Of a stretch of 64,000 bases of DNA, positions 42,275 to 55,146 are shown one piece after another. The number at the start of each line of letters is the position of its first letter. Positions within the stretch are counted from its first letter, which is position 1. The notes beneath the pieces were generated by a model. It had not been told where the DNA came from. It worked only from the letters and a program-made list of their open reading frames with translations, and made no database searches. This DNA is from Helianthus annuus (taxonomy: Eukaryota; Streptophyta; Magnoliopsida; Asterales; Asteraceae): NCBI RefSeq assembly GCF_002127325.2, contig NC_035436.2, positions 112,429,591-112,493,590 on the forward strand, in the 5' to 3' direction. The position numbers and the translations under genes were made by a program.

Positions 42275-42319
42275 TATTTATAATGATGATTCTGCAGGGG
42301 TGTCACTTCTGTGACGTCA
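42275..42319 (-). promoter_or_regulatory. aORF promoter module, copy D
   Basis: TATAAATA (42282-42275), GTCAC-TTCT-GTGAC (42302-42315) and TGACGTCA (42312-42319), as in F. Confidence 0.65.
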
Positions 42320-42436
42320 TAATGCAACGGATAGTTCGATATCCACGGCTATATATCCGTTGAGTATGTTGCAGATAAGATCAAGAAAACATAACTCGTT
42401 AATTTTACATTTTACTCCTTATATTTTGGGGGCAAT

Positions 42437-43153
42437 TGTTAGGGGAGGATTTTCTAACAATGAGTGATCCTTATTTGCTATCCTAATAAGTGATCCTTAC
42501 TTCTGTGACAGATAGTGATCCTCAGAAGAGCTTCAGGATCAGGATCATGGATCACCCTAAGGATCCTCATACTAACGACTGGCTGTTTGTGTTTCGTATT
42601 GTTTTGCAGGAGTATTGAGCTTGACTTGGTCTTGGCAATGTTACTATGGAATATTCCACGGGTATTTCGCACACATTTGAATAGAAATGGACGTTGTGGA
42701 GAACGTGGGAGCATGGCACAAAAGTCGGACAGTTAGTTAGCTTAGTTAGCTTTCATTTTTAAAGGGGTGACGAGCAAAATTTAGAACACTTAGCCATTTT
42801 CGGTTACACACACACTCTCGTGCAATTGCAGTCTCAAAGCTCTCAACAAACACTTAACAATTCCCACACTTTTACACGATTAACCATAGTGGTCTTTGTA
42901 CTTAGCTCGTCACTATCCGAAGTTGTAAACTTTTATTGATTTATTTGAGCTTGGTGATCGGTAGTTTCCATCACCCGAGGTTTTTTATGCCGGAGATCAT
43001 TCATTGATCAAGGGCTTTTTCCTCGTATAAATCCTTGTGTCATTTGTGCAATTTACATCGAAGTGATCCTTATTATTGTTCTTCATTTCAAGCATCATTC
43101 CCCGTAACTAGGAGTTTGGTTGCATTATCCTTGTGTAATTTTTGACCAAAACA
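42437..43153 (+). repeat. 3' LTR of Tat-D (717 bp)
   Basis: Polypurine tract TTTTGGGGGCAAT immediately before. TGTTAGGG to CCAAAACA. It is more diverged from F's LTR than the solo LTR is. Confidence 0.93.
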
Positions 43154-43648
43154 CTTAGCTATTTCCGTGTCCGATGTCCATAAAGGATCCTTAGAGGATA
43201 GATGATCCTCACTCTGGTAATGATCTAACCTCAATTTATCCACTTCTTTAATTAACTTATTTACAAGGAGAAGGATCCTGGATCCTTTATCCTTCTTTCA
43301 CTTAATTCTGAGTTTTGAAGAAGATTGATATATCCTCTTAACAAAGGATCAAATATCCATAAAAGTCTCCTAAGTTTTATGGGCTTGTCCCCAGCTTTTG
43401 GGCTTGTCCCCAGTTTCGCCAGTAGCGCACGATGATCCTGGTGCAGTTCAAGGCAATGGGACCAGTACCCGCTTTAGGGGCTGACAATTTCATTATACTG
43501 GCTATACTCAGGATCCTACGTATAATGGTAGACGTACCATACATCCGTTCCTAAGGTTTCTAATTTTTCACGTTAGCTAAGGTTTTGGCATTTTCATGTC
43601 ACTAATTTTGGATAGTCGCCAGTGAGGGCCATACTCCAGTTTACACAA

Positions 43649-43750
43649 GATCCTTTGGGCTTATCCCCAGTTTTTTGGGCTTGTCCCCAGTTTATGGGCT
43701 TGTCCCCAGTATGTTGGGCTTGTCCCCAGAATTGTTGGGGTGTCCCCAGT
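43649..43750 (+). repeat. Irregular minisatellite (Tat-E)
   Basis: About five units with the core GGGCTTGTCCCCAG and spacers of variable length, unlike the regular 22- or 23-base arrays in the younger copies. Two more cores lie at 43380-43412. Confidence 0.8.
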
Positions 43751-44216
43751 TACTAACTCTTCTCTTCTATTGGCTTAGTCCCAAGTTATGTTCCATTTCA
43801 AGTTTCTAAAGCTAAAGAACCAAGGATCCTTGATCCTAACCTTTTACTAAGGTTTGTCTTTTATTTATCCTGATTGTAGTATTAAAGGTTTAGGATCCTA
43901 ACTTGGATTCTCAGGTATGATCCTTATTTATCTTCACTTTATTCTTGATTTATTTGAGTTACCCTTATTCTTTGACAACAGGATATATGATCCTCAATAT
44001 ACATCACTTTTCGAATTTTTCGATTAAAGAATATTTGATCCTTGATCATATCCTTAGCTTTTTTAACATAATCTAATATACTATTGTCTTAAACTTGCAA
44101 ATTCAAGGAAATAAACAATAACAACTAAAAAGACATAACATATACAACATGAGATAGCCAAAATATTAAGGTTTTATTTATTTATCAAAAGTTAAACCCT
44201 TTAAAGGTTGTCAAAA

Positions 44217-44270
44217 TTGCCAATCCAAGTTTCTACCAGCAAAACGTGGCCCGTCCACTTGGGTTGGCAA
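44217..44270. other. Conserved stem-loop, copy E
   Basis: TTGCCAATCCAAG (44217-44229) pairs with CTTGGGTTGGCAA (44258-44270): 13 bp with one G-T pair. The loop keeps AACGTGGCCCGTCC. Confidence 0.8.
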
Positions 44271-44578
44271 AAGGTGTCCATACTAAATGTTCAATCAGTG
44301 CAGGAAATAAAAGCGAGGGGCACCAAAGGCTTCATCCTCCACAAACAGAAGGATCCCTCCACCTTTGTTACCCCCCTATTGTTCAAAGGACCAGTGATCC
44401 TTAAACCTAGATACTATTGTTCACCATTACAAACCAACCATTGTTCTAAAAATATCAACAACCAAAAAACTACCAAACCATAAAAAATGGGCTCCGACCA
44501 CGTCTAGAAATTTCCATCATCACCCATTTGTGCAGCTCACACCTTCACTGCATCACCACCAGCCTCTGCATCCTCAGC

Positions 44579-46150
44579 CTAATCCTTCAACCCGCTGCCA
44601 CTAGCCTCGATTGCCAGAACCTCTTCAGTCTCCTCTTCATCATCCAGCTCAGCCAACTTGGCCTTCCAACCTTCCTGGTCCCAGGCAGTCCTATCGAAGT
44701 TAGGATCCTCAGCCTCCTTTGCCATCTGAAGTTTGATCTTGAGCATGGCTATTGTGGCAGAAAGCTTAGCACCCTCCATCACTTTAGCCTTCTCCTGATC
44801 AGATATAATGTGGGCCAGGACTAGCTCCCTCTTCACCAAGTTGACTTTTTTCTCGAGGGAGGCAATCTTCTGATCCTTCGCCAGGTACATCTTCTGGAAG
44901 TCCAGCTGCTTCTGCTCAGCCTCATCAGCATATGAATCCAAGAGCATCTGGATCTCAACGAATTTCTGCAAAAAAGAATGACATATGTCAGGATCTATTA
45001 TCCTCAATATGGGCAAAACAGACTTAAGGATCCGGGATCCTTACCTCAGAAACATACTCGTCAAATTGGTACCGGATGAGAGGCAGGCCTTCAAGAGTGT
45101 CGGCAGTTTTTTTCTTCTTTCCACCGTTGCCCTTGGTGCTGACGGCCTTAGGAGCTGGGATACTAGGGCTAGTAGCAAGTTGTTTCTTGCCGACCGGGAG
45201 GAAGCAAATGCATCAAGATCACTGACACTGAAGCGAGAGGCTGATTTTGAAGACTTTCCAGCACCTACAAATGGCAAACAACAGATAAGTATCCTTGTTC
45301 TACATCTATTTAAATATTTAAATCATTCATAAATGTAAATACTTACTTGACATGGTGACTGAACCAGAGGATAGTTCCTGTGAATCCTTTGTTTTAGCCT
45401 GGAACGTTCTAACAGCAGGATCAAGGTTCCAAAAGGCAACGATTCTTTCTTTTGTTGCAGGGGACTCTATGAGATGAGAAACTGAGATGGTTGCACAAAA
45501 AAGACAGAAAAGGATCAGTTATCCTTAAAAGAAACAAAATCACTCTATGATCCTTCTATAAGGATCCTATATCCTACCATGAGTGGTCCACTTTTTGGGG
45601 AGATCTTTCCCGTCTGGAATAGAATCCCTCTTAACAAAGAAGAAACGGTTTTCCAGTGGGTATCATTCTTTGTGGTCTTAAGGATTGGATGAGGATCACC
45701 AGGCTTATGTTTGAACAAGAAACGATGTGAACCATGGCTGACAAGATTGTACAACTCGGCCAACTCCGACATTCCAATCTCTATACCTTCCTGCTCAATG
45801 ATGTTTTCCAGGGTATGCAGAACCCTCCACATCATCATGGCATGAATATAGCACATACTGGTGAGCGTAAAGAAATATTGGGTAAAGGCAGGGAACGGAT
45901 AGGAGAATCCCATCAAGAAGGGGGTGGCCGGAAAAGCAACACATGTATCGGAGATGCTATCACTCCTCGCAGAAGAATCAAAAGGTTTGAAAACAGCATC
46001 CGCCGGGATGCAATGGCGGATCCGATCGATCTCTGGGTCGGTGAAGCGACAGAGCTTAGATGAAGGATTTTTGACAATCCCTTGGCTTTTCAGGGGACTA
46101 TCCTTCTTTGGATCCTTGGCCGGTGAGGATCGTAGAATCATCTTTGCCAT
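44579..46150 (-). pseudogene. Antisense aORF of Tat-E, decayed
   Basis: Minus strand: exon 1 46150-45578 (MAKMILRSSPAKD), with a one-base loss in the conserved NWKRRFFF motif. Exon 2 45490-45347 is exactly 144 bases, but its acceptor is CAA instead of CAG. Exon 3 45264-45045 is out of phase by an indel. Exon 4 44965-44579 is open and encodes a diverged coiled coil. The four-part layout with the same exon 2 length shows that the gene structure predates the split of the subfamilies. Confidence 0.78.
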
Positions 46151-46291
46151 GGATGTTCAGAAAATGAAAATCAGAATAAGTAAATGAAGAGAGAAGGAGG
46201 AAGAGAGATACCTGATCAGTCTCCGAATGAGGATTTAAAGGGAAGTAACACACGAATTTAAATGCCTCTTGATCCTTATCTCTAAGTTCGA

Positions 46292-46334
46292 ATTTATAAT
46301 GATGAGTTTTGCAGGTTGTCACGTTGCTGACGTA
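46292..46334 (-). promoter_or_regulatory. aORF promoter module, copy E (partly decayed)
   Basis: TTATAAAT-type TATA on the minus strand near 46299-46292, GTCAC-GTTG-CTGAC (46318-46331, one arm base changed), and a TGACGTA core at 46328-46334. Confidence 0.5.
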
Positions 46335-46454
46335 TGATTTGCAACGGGTAGTTCGGTTTTAACGACTATATTTACTATAGTTGGTTCGTTGCAGATAAGG
46401 CACAAAAATATGACTCATTAAGTTTTACTTTATTCCTCATATTTTGGGGGCAAT

Positions 46455-47149
46455 TGTTAGGCATGGATTTTCTAAACCTAAGGATCACGGATCCTCATGT
46501 GCAGCCAGGATCACTGATCCTCAGTTCTGTTTGAATTAAGGATCCTCTGAAGACGTTGCAGGTTTAAGGATCCAGGATCCTCATTATTATCCTAACACTA
46601 ACGGTTGTTTCCATTATATTCGAACTTGTTTTGCAAGAATGAACGAGTGGGACTTAGTCTTACCGATATTCCAGGAGAATATGCTCTCATATTTTGCATG
46701 TGTATAGCTTGTGTTACCGTTATGGAAGTGGTGGAAGGCTAGCACAATTTGCGGAATGTTTGTTACTTAGTTTATTTCTATTTTCAAAAGGGGATAACAT
46801 GTCTTGACAGTAAGAACAATTGGCAACACACACACTCTCCAAAGCTCTCTTCAACATTTTGGCGATTATACACATATTGTACATTAGTGATCCTTATAAC
46901 AAGCTTGTTATCATCCCGATTTGTAACCTTTATTTGTTCAATAAAGTTGGTGATCGGTAGTTTTCATCACCCGAGATTTTTTATGCCGGAGATCATCTCT
47001 TGATCAAGGGCTTTTTCTTGGTATAAATCCTTGTGTCTCTTGTTCATTTCATTTACAAGTTGTTCACACAATTGCAATATAATTCAAGCATCACACCTCA
47101 TAAAATAAGATTTGGTTGCATTATCCTAGTCTGATTTTTGACCAAAACA
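46455..47149 (+). repeat. 3' LTR of Tat-E (695 bp)
   Basis: Preceded by TTTTGGGGGCAAT. Begins TGTTAGGC and ends CCAAAACA. Confidence 0.9.
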
Positions 47150-47154
47150 ATTTC

Positions 47155-47560
47155 ATCTTAATTTTCTTCCGGATGTCTAAATCATGTGCGTCCAGTTTCC
47201 GAATAGAATAAACTGACTCACTATGAGACTCATCCATCCTGTTGTCCTTTAACCAGTATCAAAAAACTTCCCCACTCGTTTTTAGGTAATGCATCTGCCA
47301 GTTTGTTATTTATTTCTAGATTTATCTTCAAAATTCTGAATTTATCCAATTCTACTAACAAATGCCAAAACCTTTATATAAGCTGATGTAGAGTTTCTCC
47401 CTTCAGACTTGTAAAGATCTCAAACTCCTTTTTGATCAATTCGATTTCGCTATCGATCATATCTAGGTTTCCATGGAATCTTTCATATAGAGCTTCCCAT
47501 AACTTCTTCGATGTGCGATTATTTTTTAGAAGATCTAGCATAACTTCCCAAACTCATTAA
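47155..47560 (-). pseudogene. Decayed Copia-type gag-like fragment
   Basis: Read on the minus strand, the stretch translates as a gag-like helical domain (SKKLWEALYERFHGNLDMID, EFEIFTSLKGETLHQLI, NNKLADALPKNEWGSF), interrupted by stops. The pattern resembles the UBN2-type gag of plant Copia elements. E is inserted at its left edge. It is recognised only from the motif pattern. Confidence 0.5.
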
Positions 47561-48045
47561 CTCAAAAAAAATTCCTACACAAACAAGTTGTGATCGTCCT
47601 TGAAGCATCCTCGAAAGAAAATATATAAATAGAAAAAAATGGGTATTGGATGTACACAGTCATTGTTACTGAAGATAAGTATTTTACACGATAAAGAAAT
47701 TCATTCAAATATGCATAGTTTAAGGAGATATATGATATCTTCTCATTTACTATAGGGGTATGTTTGACATAACTAGATATCTTAAAGGTGTATGCATAGC
47801 GTTACGCATAAAACATACCGATTGGGATTTTCTGGTGTAATACGGCAAGAAAAAAAGTTTATAGGTAACCAACATTTAAATGCCACGTCATTAAAAAATA
47901 AAATTGTCGGTCAACCATTGACTCTTCTACCAAACAACACTCCACGTACGCATATTTGTTGAGAAAGACTTTACCTCTGACATGGCACGTATAACTTCTT
48001 CTTACAACTCTATTTCATATTGATTTATAAATTTATATTATATTA

Positions 48046-48046
<1 letters not shown>
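47561..48046. other. AT-rich intergenic stretch
   Basis: No coding frame, RNA gene or clear repeat recognised. It contains weakly repetitive AT-rich sequence leading into the ATT array. Confidence 0.5.

Positions 48047-48129
<83 letters not shown>
48047..48129. repeat. (ATT)n microsatellite
   Basis: About 27 uninterrupted ATT units, preceded by imperfect TATTA repeats. Confidence 0.95.
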
Positions 48130-48130
<1 letters not shown>

Positions 48131-48161
48131 GCAGCTAACACTCTTGCAGAGCTAATGCTAA

Positions 48162-48461
48162 GGGGTTGTTTGTTTTGCTCTTAATGGACTCTTAATGGTT
48201 CAGACCTCTTACTAGACCTCTTACTGGTTCAACAATGGTTCAGCCTGTTTGTTTCGCGGGTAGATGTCTCAATGGTTCAGACATTTGCCTCTGAATGGTT
48301 AAGCATTATACTAAGTCTGAATGGTTAAGGCCTCTAAACGATTAAATATTGTACTGAGTTTTAATAGTTCAGAACTCAGAACTCTTACTGGTTCAAAATT
48401 TAATTGTTCAAACCTCTTACTGCTTCAGCACTTAACTATCTAGAAGTCGCCAAACAGCCCC
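48162..48461. mobile_element. Tourist-like (PIF/Harbinger) MITE, 300 bp
   Basis: The ends GGGGTTGTTTG and CAAACAGCCCC are inverted with one mismatch. TAA flanks both sides (48159-48161 and 48462-48464), the usual three-base duplication of this superfamily. The interior is made of repeated ATGGTTCAGA and CTCTTACTGGTTC words and has no coding capacity. Confidence 0.75.
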
Positions 48462-48464
48462 TAA

Positions 48465-51400
48465 ATCTACTGAAGTATCTACCACAAGGCTAAAACTCTC
48501 CATCATTTGGGAAAAGACATTCACATTACAAATTGGTAGTGCTATAGTTACCACTATATTAATCGCCCTTTTGTGTTTATACAACTATATATCTCTAAAA
48601 AGATTTCAATAAAAGAAGAGTAAATTACAAGTTTTGTCCTTTATGTTTATACCAAATTGCAGGCACTGTTTTTTAGTGTAAAAGTTCACAAGTTTTGTAC
48701 TTAATGCTTAAAAATCTTTCACGTTATATCCTTTAGGTCAATACCTAGTTAGATTTTTTAGTTAAATCTGGTCATGTGGGATTGTTGTCTTTTCATCTCT
48801 TCAAGGACTCTTATGTAAAATCTAGTATTAATTATTATAAATTATATATACAGAACAAAAACTAAAAGTCTTTGTTCACATATCTTCCTCTCCTTCTCAA
48901 GCACTACCGCCATCTCCCACCACCTACTACGACAACGACCACCACAGCCCACCCCTTACAACCAGCCACCACCAGCAGCCGACAAGAAGATGACGAAACA
49001 AAAGTCGAACAAGAAATCACCACCAGCAGCGGTCCATTCTAGAAACGTTGATAGCTCTTGGCACCTAAGTCACGTGACACTAAATTTATTAATCATCTAA
49101 CACAACTGAATCAAGTTAAAACGTGTAGAAACCCTAGGTCTTGCATTTATCGAACCGCACATGAAACTTGTTCCAAATCATTGTTTTCAATCAAGTAATC
49201 ACTTTTGCAATAGTTCAAGTAATATTGTTAGTATTTCATAGTAAAATTGTAGGTCCAATCCGACACTCACTTTCCAAACATACAGAAAAATTAATCATCA
49301 ATTGCAAGCTTCGTAATTGTTTCAAGTTTACAATTAACTACGTTCTGACAAAAATCATAGACTCTTCGTAGTTCGACCCCTTGCTACCACTAACTCTTAG
49401 TTTTTGGTAATTTGGGATGTATAAATGTATCTTTGACCGGGCATGACACTCAGATCATTCACCGACCCAACTGAGAAAGCTCCAAAATTATCTTTCGTCG
49501 AAACCTAATGGTACGAATTCATATTTAACTTAAACTAATAAAGATCCATGATAAGTCTAAAAAACTCCTCCGCCTCTCTTCCGTCCACTATTGCAGATTT
49601 CTATTTCTAACTGAGGGAGGGAGATAGAACCATACGTGTGATGTGTTGTGTTTTGGGTGAGTTAATATAATAACTTTTGAACACGGTTATCTCATTTTAA
49701 ATTTATAAGAAATGATTTTTACTTAGACTAAACACACACAATTGGAAAGTGTACCAATCAATTGTAGTAAAGTTTATGTAAGGATCAAGTGCCAGACCCA
49801 ATGGACACGACTTTTACTACTCAACCTTTTTAATGTTACCAACTAGTTTACTTAGTTATCTTTTATTTGGTTTGTGGACTAAATATAAAGCAGAAAACAT
49901 ATGTGACTAATAGTAATGACTTGAGAACATCAAGATCACACAATGTATTGCTTTGGTTTTGGAATTCACTTTGGTTGAATTATAGCTAACTTATTGGCAT
50001 TGTGGTGTGCTAAACTTACTTAGAAATACTCGACTCCAAGCTAAGGTTACAAGTGAGTTTTTATTAAATCTACAAAATTTATTTTTGAGGTTAAAAAGGA
50101 AAGGCCCTTGGTCAGGTTACCACATTCCCTTAGCCTACTGGAAATCTTGTTTATAAAGCCACCGCAAGGTCTAGGTTGAAGGAATCTAATTTCTCTTTTT
50201 CCTCTAGAACATTACCACCTCGCGTAGCTTTATAATCATGACCCCTTTTTAGGTCCAACAAAGGCATATATACATGATAATATGTTTCTGATGTGACTTG
50301 TTCTTAGTAGAGGTGGTTGATCTTTATTTAATGGGCGACGTTATAATATATATAGACGTATACATTTCAACATGAGTTCACCAACTCTTGGTTCGCGCCA
50401 AGCCTAGCATAAAGACCGTGTAAGTGATGTCGGTGAACGAAGTTTTGTCTTAACATTGAAGCCTAGTATCTAGACTGTACATGCTCCAATGAAGTTCTTG
50501 ATAATGAGGGTTAATCTCAAGATTTGATATTTCGACCACAAATGAGTTATAACCACTGCCAAAATGGGGATTTCCTTACTAGCAAATGGGTTGTTACAAA
50601 CCATGAGTGTATTAATAAGCTTCACACCACTAAGTTATCAAGAACACTCACAAGATCAAAGACCAAAACTGAAGAACAAAGTCCCATTTTGTAAAGAAAA
50701 AAAGGTAGAAAGAATTATCAAAAACATAACATACCACTTTGCCAAAGTTTAAACATTTAATTCATGCCAAGCTTCATCTTCAACCTAAGCAATACAATAA
50801 TTTTAGCCAAGAATGTCCATACAAACTTGTTCACAAACAATGATCATGGAAAGGATCATGATGAATAAGTAAAAACAAAAAACAAAAAACAAAAAAAACT
50901 TCTTGAATATTGACGATTACAAGTCTCTATCTCCCTCTCTCAAACTAAGCTATTATAAGTGATTTGGTGGAGTGTTACACCCGCGAAAATCAGAGTTGGG
51001 CATGACCTCTTGGTATCATTACATATGCAGCGGAATATATAATTAAGGCATGAGGAATGTTGAACGCCAAGTCATCTATGCACCTTCTAGGTGGTTGTTC
51101 AATCTAAAAGTCTATCTTAAACTTGTCAAGGTCGCAGACTTTTAAGGTTCCGCACGTTTCGCCTGTTTCCAACCATGCCATAGTTAAATGTTACCTGAAA
51201 AACATGATTAAAAACGTAAACATAAAGTTGGTGAGTTCACAAGTTTTACATGACATAATGGGTATCAGTTTCCTTATATATTTTGAAAAGATCATTATTA
51301 AAATATACAATAGACACATCTTTGTAAATTCAACATACTTATCTTTTGAAAAGATAAGGTTAACATATCTTTAAAAACAAGTCATATTTGTCATAAATAT

Positions 51401-51482
51401 ATTCTTGAAGACTCAATATTCTTACCATGAAGGATATAATACCTATATCTTTGTTAACTAGCATATAGGTCAATGTAAGGCA
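48465..51482. other. AT-rich intergenic DNA without recognisable genes
   Basis: Only short frames without known motifs. A CCACC-rich patch at about 48900-49040 looks like a worn gene or leader fragment, but I cannot assign it. Confidence 0.5.
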
Positions 51483-51730
51483 TAATACCTATGTCTAGAC
51501 AAACTTCAACAACCATAACCTTAATGGTTTCTATCGCTTTTTAATCATTTCATACACCGACATAACACCTATGTCTAGACAAAATTCGTCAACCATAACC
51601 TTAATGGTTTATATCAACTTTTAATTATTTCATACACCGTATACACCGGCATAACACCTATGTCTAGATAAACTTCATCAACCATAACCTTAATGGTTTC
51701 TATCAGTTTTTAATCATTTCATACGCTGGA
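51483..51730. repeat. Three tandem units of about 80-89 bp
   Basis: Units start at about 51483, 51562 and 51651. Each holds ACCTATGTCTAGA, CAACCATAACCTTAATGG and TAAT(C/T)ATTTCATAC. The middle unit is longer because of a short internal duplication (ACACCGTATACACCG). Confidence 0.8.
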
Positions 51731-53599
51731 TACACCTATCTTGGGTGATATTATTTTTAACCTAGCAAGAGTAAGCAGTGTTGTATTTATCATGAGTCGT
51801 ATAACCAAACCTTGACGTTATTTCCCCCCAATCTAGTGTTTACCACAAACACAGAGTACGTTATGGATATCATACCAGACAAGTTAGCGCTACCAACCAT
51901 GAAGGGATGTCAATCCAAATAGATCTATTTACAATATCCATGGCTATTCTAGTTAATGATTATACTAAGTAGAGGACTTTTCATGGTTACTTTTACGTCT
52001 CATGTATGTAATACAATCAAGATCAAGTTTCAGTGTTATCACCCTACGGGTATCTATTGGTTAATAGGCACATACGAGTACGAAAATCCATCCATAATGC
52101 AATTAGCACGTTTCATGTAACTTGAATAGCTAATCATAAAATTAGTTCGTTTTATCTCCAATCATATGGTTATCTTACATATTTCTGTAACTACACATGC
52201 ATGTATGAGTATAGAAACTTTTTATGAAGAAATTAGCATGTTGTATGTGAATTATAAAATTAATCACAAACATTCTCCCTCGAAGTATAAAACAAGTAAG
52301 GCCGTGAACTCATGGTATTCATGTTCCTGCTTCTACCCAAAGACGTTAGCTAAGCGTGGATGTACTATCCGGTTTTTACAAAGCGAGGCACTACAAGGCC
52401 TCATATCTAATCTAAATGACACATGACTAGGACTTGTACAATAAACCAAGTGTATATAGTGTTGATGAGGCTAGCGGTTGGTAAATTTCTTTAAAACAAA
52501 ACTCATTAGCATTTATTTCCAAAACTTGGGTTTTATTAATGTTTTATACTTTCAAATTTCTAAGGATTCATGTAATTAAAAAGTTCACACCAAATAAGTC
52601 TTGGGATGAGAATAAATGTCTTGTAAAAAGTGTGATATGTTTTGGGGCTTGTCGGTTATGTTTCCGACACATGTCGGGTTTAGCGTTTATTACTGTTTTG
52701 GCGAACATGGCCTCAAACCTTTGGATAATTTTCAAAACTACTTTGGAACATCAAAATAGACTATTTTCAAAATTAAAAATCTGTAGGTTTTTATTTCTAT
52801 AATTTATAGATGTTTGTTTTGAAATAAAAGTCATTTTAAATGCCCGTTAAAACCCTAAATTCACTAAAAATCCTTCCAATGCCAAAATAATTCAAAAACA
52901 TTTCCAAAATCAGTTCTGGCCTTATACAATTTTGGATAAATATTACTTTTTAATATTTTTAGTGTTTTTGTGAGAAAATACAAATAAAAGCCTTTAAAAC
53001 GTAATTTAAAGCTATTATTCAAAGTCATAGCTCCCTAGCTTAGTTTCCCTTGACTTTTTGGTTTCTAAGCTTATTATGTTGAATAAAAATTATTGTAAAA
53101 ATTTGGGTTAAAAGATGCTCTAAAATTATTAAAGATTTTATTTAGTTTAATGTTAACCCTATACGACTCGCATAGGTCTATACGAGTAGTATACGAACCA
53201 ATTAAATGATTTTTGGTGTTAAAAGATGGCATATGTCGGTAGTTATTGTAGTTTTTTTTAATATTAATTTTATATGTTTTGTATTTTATCCTGACGTGTC
53301 GTATCGTATTGTGTCATGACATGTCAGATCGTATTGTATCGTCATGTCGTATCATATTGTGTCGCATTGTGTCACATTTTATATATAGGTATTATATTGT
53401 ATCACTACGTGCCGTATCCTATTGTATCATGCAGTGTCGTATTTTATTCTACATTATACGTAACCAACCAACCAATCCAAACATTGTAAATGAAATCACA
53501 AATTTAAATAAACTAAAATTGCATATTTAACTAGATATAAGTTTGCTCATACATAACATAATCTAAATACATCAAAATATGAAAACACAAAAAAAGGAC
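51731..53599. other. AT-rich intergenic DNA with TCGTAT/TGTGTC-rich patch
   Basis: No genes recognised. The patch 53284-53450 repeats words such as GTCGTATC and TATTGTGTC imperfectly, which gives spurious Cys-rich open frames. Confidence 0.5.
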
Positions 53600-54060
53600 A
53601 ACAAACTATCCTAGACTGTCAGATCCTGAACGGTGCCCGACAATTGCGAATCTTAGCCATCACTTAATGTCTATGAATTCTGACCTGCGCCTGACGATTG
53701 CGAATCATCCGGATACACATGAGGCACGATATCATATGGGCCTTGCGACCGAAAAATGTTGTCGCATCGATATCTCCCTAAGTCATCCGTAACAAGAGGT
53801 ACGCCAGCTCGAACAACCTATCCCACAGGGTATCATGTCTAATGATATCCCGTGCTTTTGCCGCATCCTAAACCTCCTCCAGTGTTGGGCAATCAGCTGC
53901 CCCATGGGTGGCAACCTCCATCCGTCGTAGCTTCTCACAACGGTGAAAAGCCTCACCCATTGCCTCGAACACCAAATCCGAGTACTTGGGCAACGTGTCA
54001 ATATCCGGGGCACCGTGCCCAGGACCCCGAACTACGTGCTGATCATCCAACATTTATTAT
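53600..54060 (-). pseudogene. Decayed coding fragment of unknown family
   Basis: A minus-strand frame from 54053 reads DTLPKYSDLVFEAMGEAFHR and RRMEVATHGAADCPTLEEV. Past a stop it continues with AKARDIIRHDTLWDRLFELA. Its amino-acid composition is protein-like, and it is more GC-rich than the surroundings. I do not recognise the family. It may be the end of a transposon-encoded protein. Two or more stops break it. Confidence 0.4.
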
Positions 54061-54827
54061 TTATTTTAATTAAATATATAACTAAATATACAACATTTAT
54101 TATTTACTTTCATTAAGTATATAACATATAATTTATATAAATATTTATTATATATTTTAACAGATTTGTTATATTGAATAAACAATTTAATTTATAAAAA
54201 TTAAAAATAAAAGGCTTGTATACGCATCGTATAGACTAAATACGATGCATATACGACCATATTTATTATAAAAATGATGAACTTTAGAATCCATACGATG
54301 TGTATAAACCAGTACGCATCGTATGGATTCAACAGGTTTAAAAAAGAACCCCAAAATTCAAACTCTTTCAACCTAAAATCAAATAAATACAAAAAATCTA
54401 ACAGATGCAAATGCAAATGGAAACAAATTACAATTCATGATCGTGGGAAAAATAACTAAACCTTTACTACGAAAAAATTCAAAACCGGATCGTTGAAATC
54501 TTTTAAACCGCATCGTTAGTGTGTATTTTTTGTTTCGACTCGTATGGTGTAAGTCTGATGGGTATCAAACTTATACAAGCTAGTCGTATAAAGGGCTTCG
54601 TATTAGGCTGATACACATCAATTTATTCCTAATACGAAGCCCCTTATGGAAAACCATGGTCCTTGCGTGGCTCTTTTTTTTTCTGGAAGCTGTTGAGGGA
54701 CTACGTCGCATTACTGACTTTTCAGACTATACAACAGTACTTGGTATTAGAGAATCTTGCGGCGGTATGTAAGAGCTGTGTTAGGGAGGTTCGCACTTGC
54801 TTTGTTCGGAATGCCCAGTTGAGCTAT

Positions 54828-54929
54828 TTCTAACAGCGTATTCCCTCCTTTGTTGTTGGACCTTCAATGTTAGACGCTTGTGAGTGTTTTCTTCTAACAG
54901 CGTATTCCCTCCTTTGTTGTTGGACCTTA
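54828..54929. repeat. Direct repeat of 37 bases, spaced 65
   Basis: A segment starting TTCTAACAGCGTATTCCCTC occurs at about 54828 and again at about 54893, ending GTTGTTGGACCTT each time. Confidence 0.85.
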
Positions 54930-55085
54930 ACTTTCGGGATGAAAGTTCGTAAAACTTGGGGATAATGTGACACTCTAGGTTTTCCCGAGCAACCTTCTTG
55001 TATTAGCCTTTGGTGTACTTAAAATATTATATGAAAGTTCGTGAATTACCTTGACGAGTTATGTGATTCTTGTATTAAGTATGTG

Positions 55086-55088
<3 letters not shown>

Positions 55089-55140
<52 letters not shown>
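55089..55140. repeat. (TA)26 microsatellite
   Basis: 52 bases of pure TA. The matching place in the 3' LTR (about 62359) has only about five units, so this tract expanded after insertion. Confidence 0.95.

Positions 55141-55146
<6 letters not shown>

Larger units (their letters stand above)
43154..47149 (+). mobile_element. Tat-lineage element E, right part (oldest copy)
   Basis: It resumes in the non-coding region right after D's LTR and continues with minisatellite, stem-loop, decayed antisense aORF, polypurine tract and 3' LTR (46455-47149). To the right, ATTTC (47150-47154) is the candidate target duplication in the outer host DNA. It is the most diverged family member in the window, and its aORF carries frameshifts. 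Confidence 0.8.

Noticed and set aside
48900..49040. CCACC-rich patch as an exon
   Set aside because: No splice-supported frame and no recognisable motif; it is low-complexity coding-like sequence only.
50973..52850. Possible old solo LTR beginning TGTTACACCC
   Set aside because: I could not find a matching end or target duplication, and no polymerase or primer site is near.
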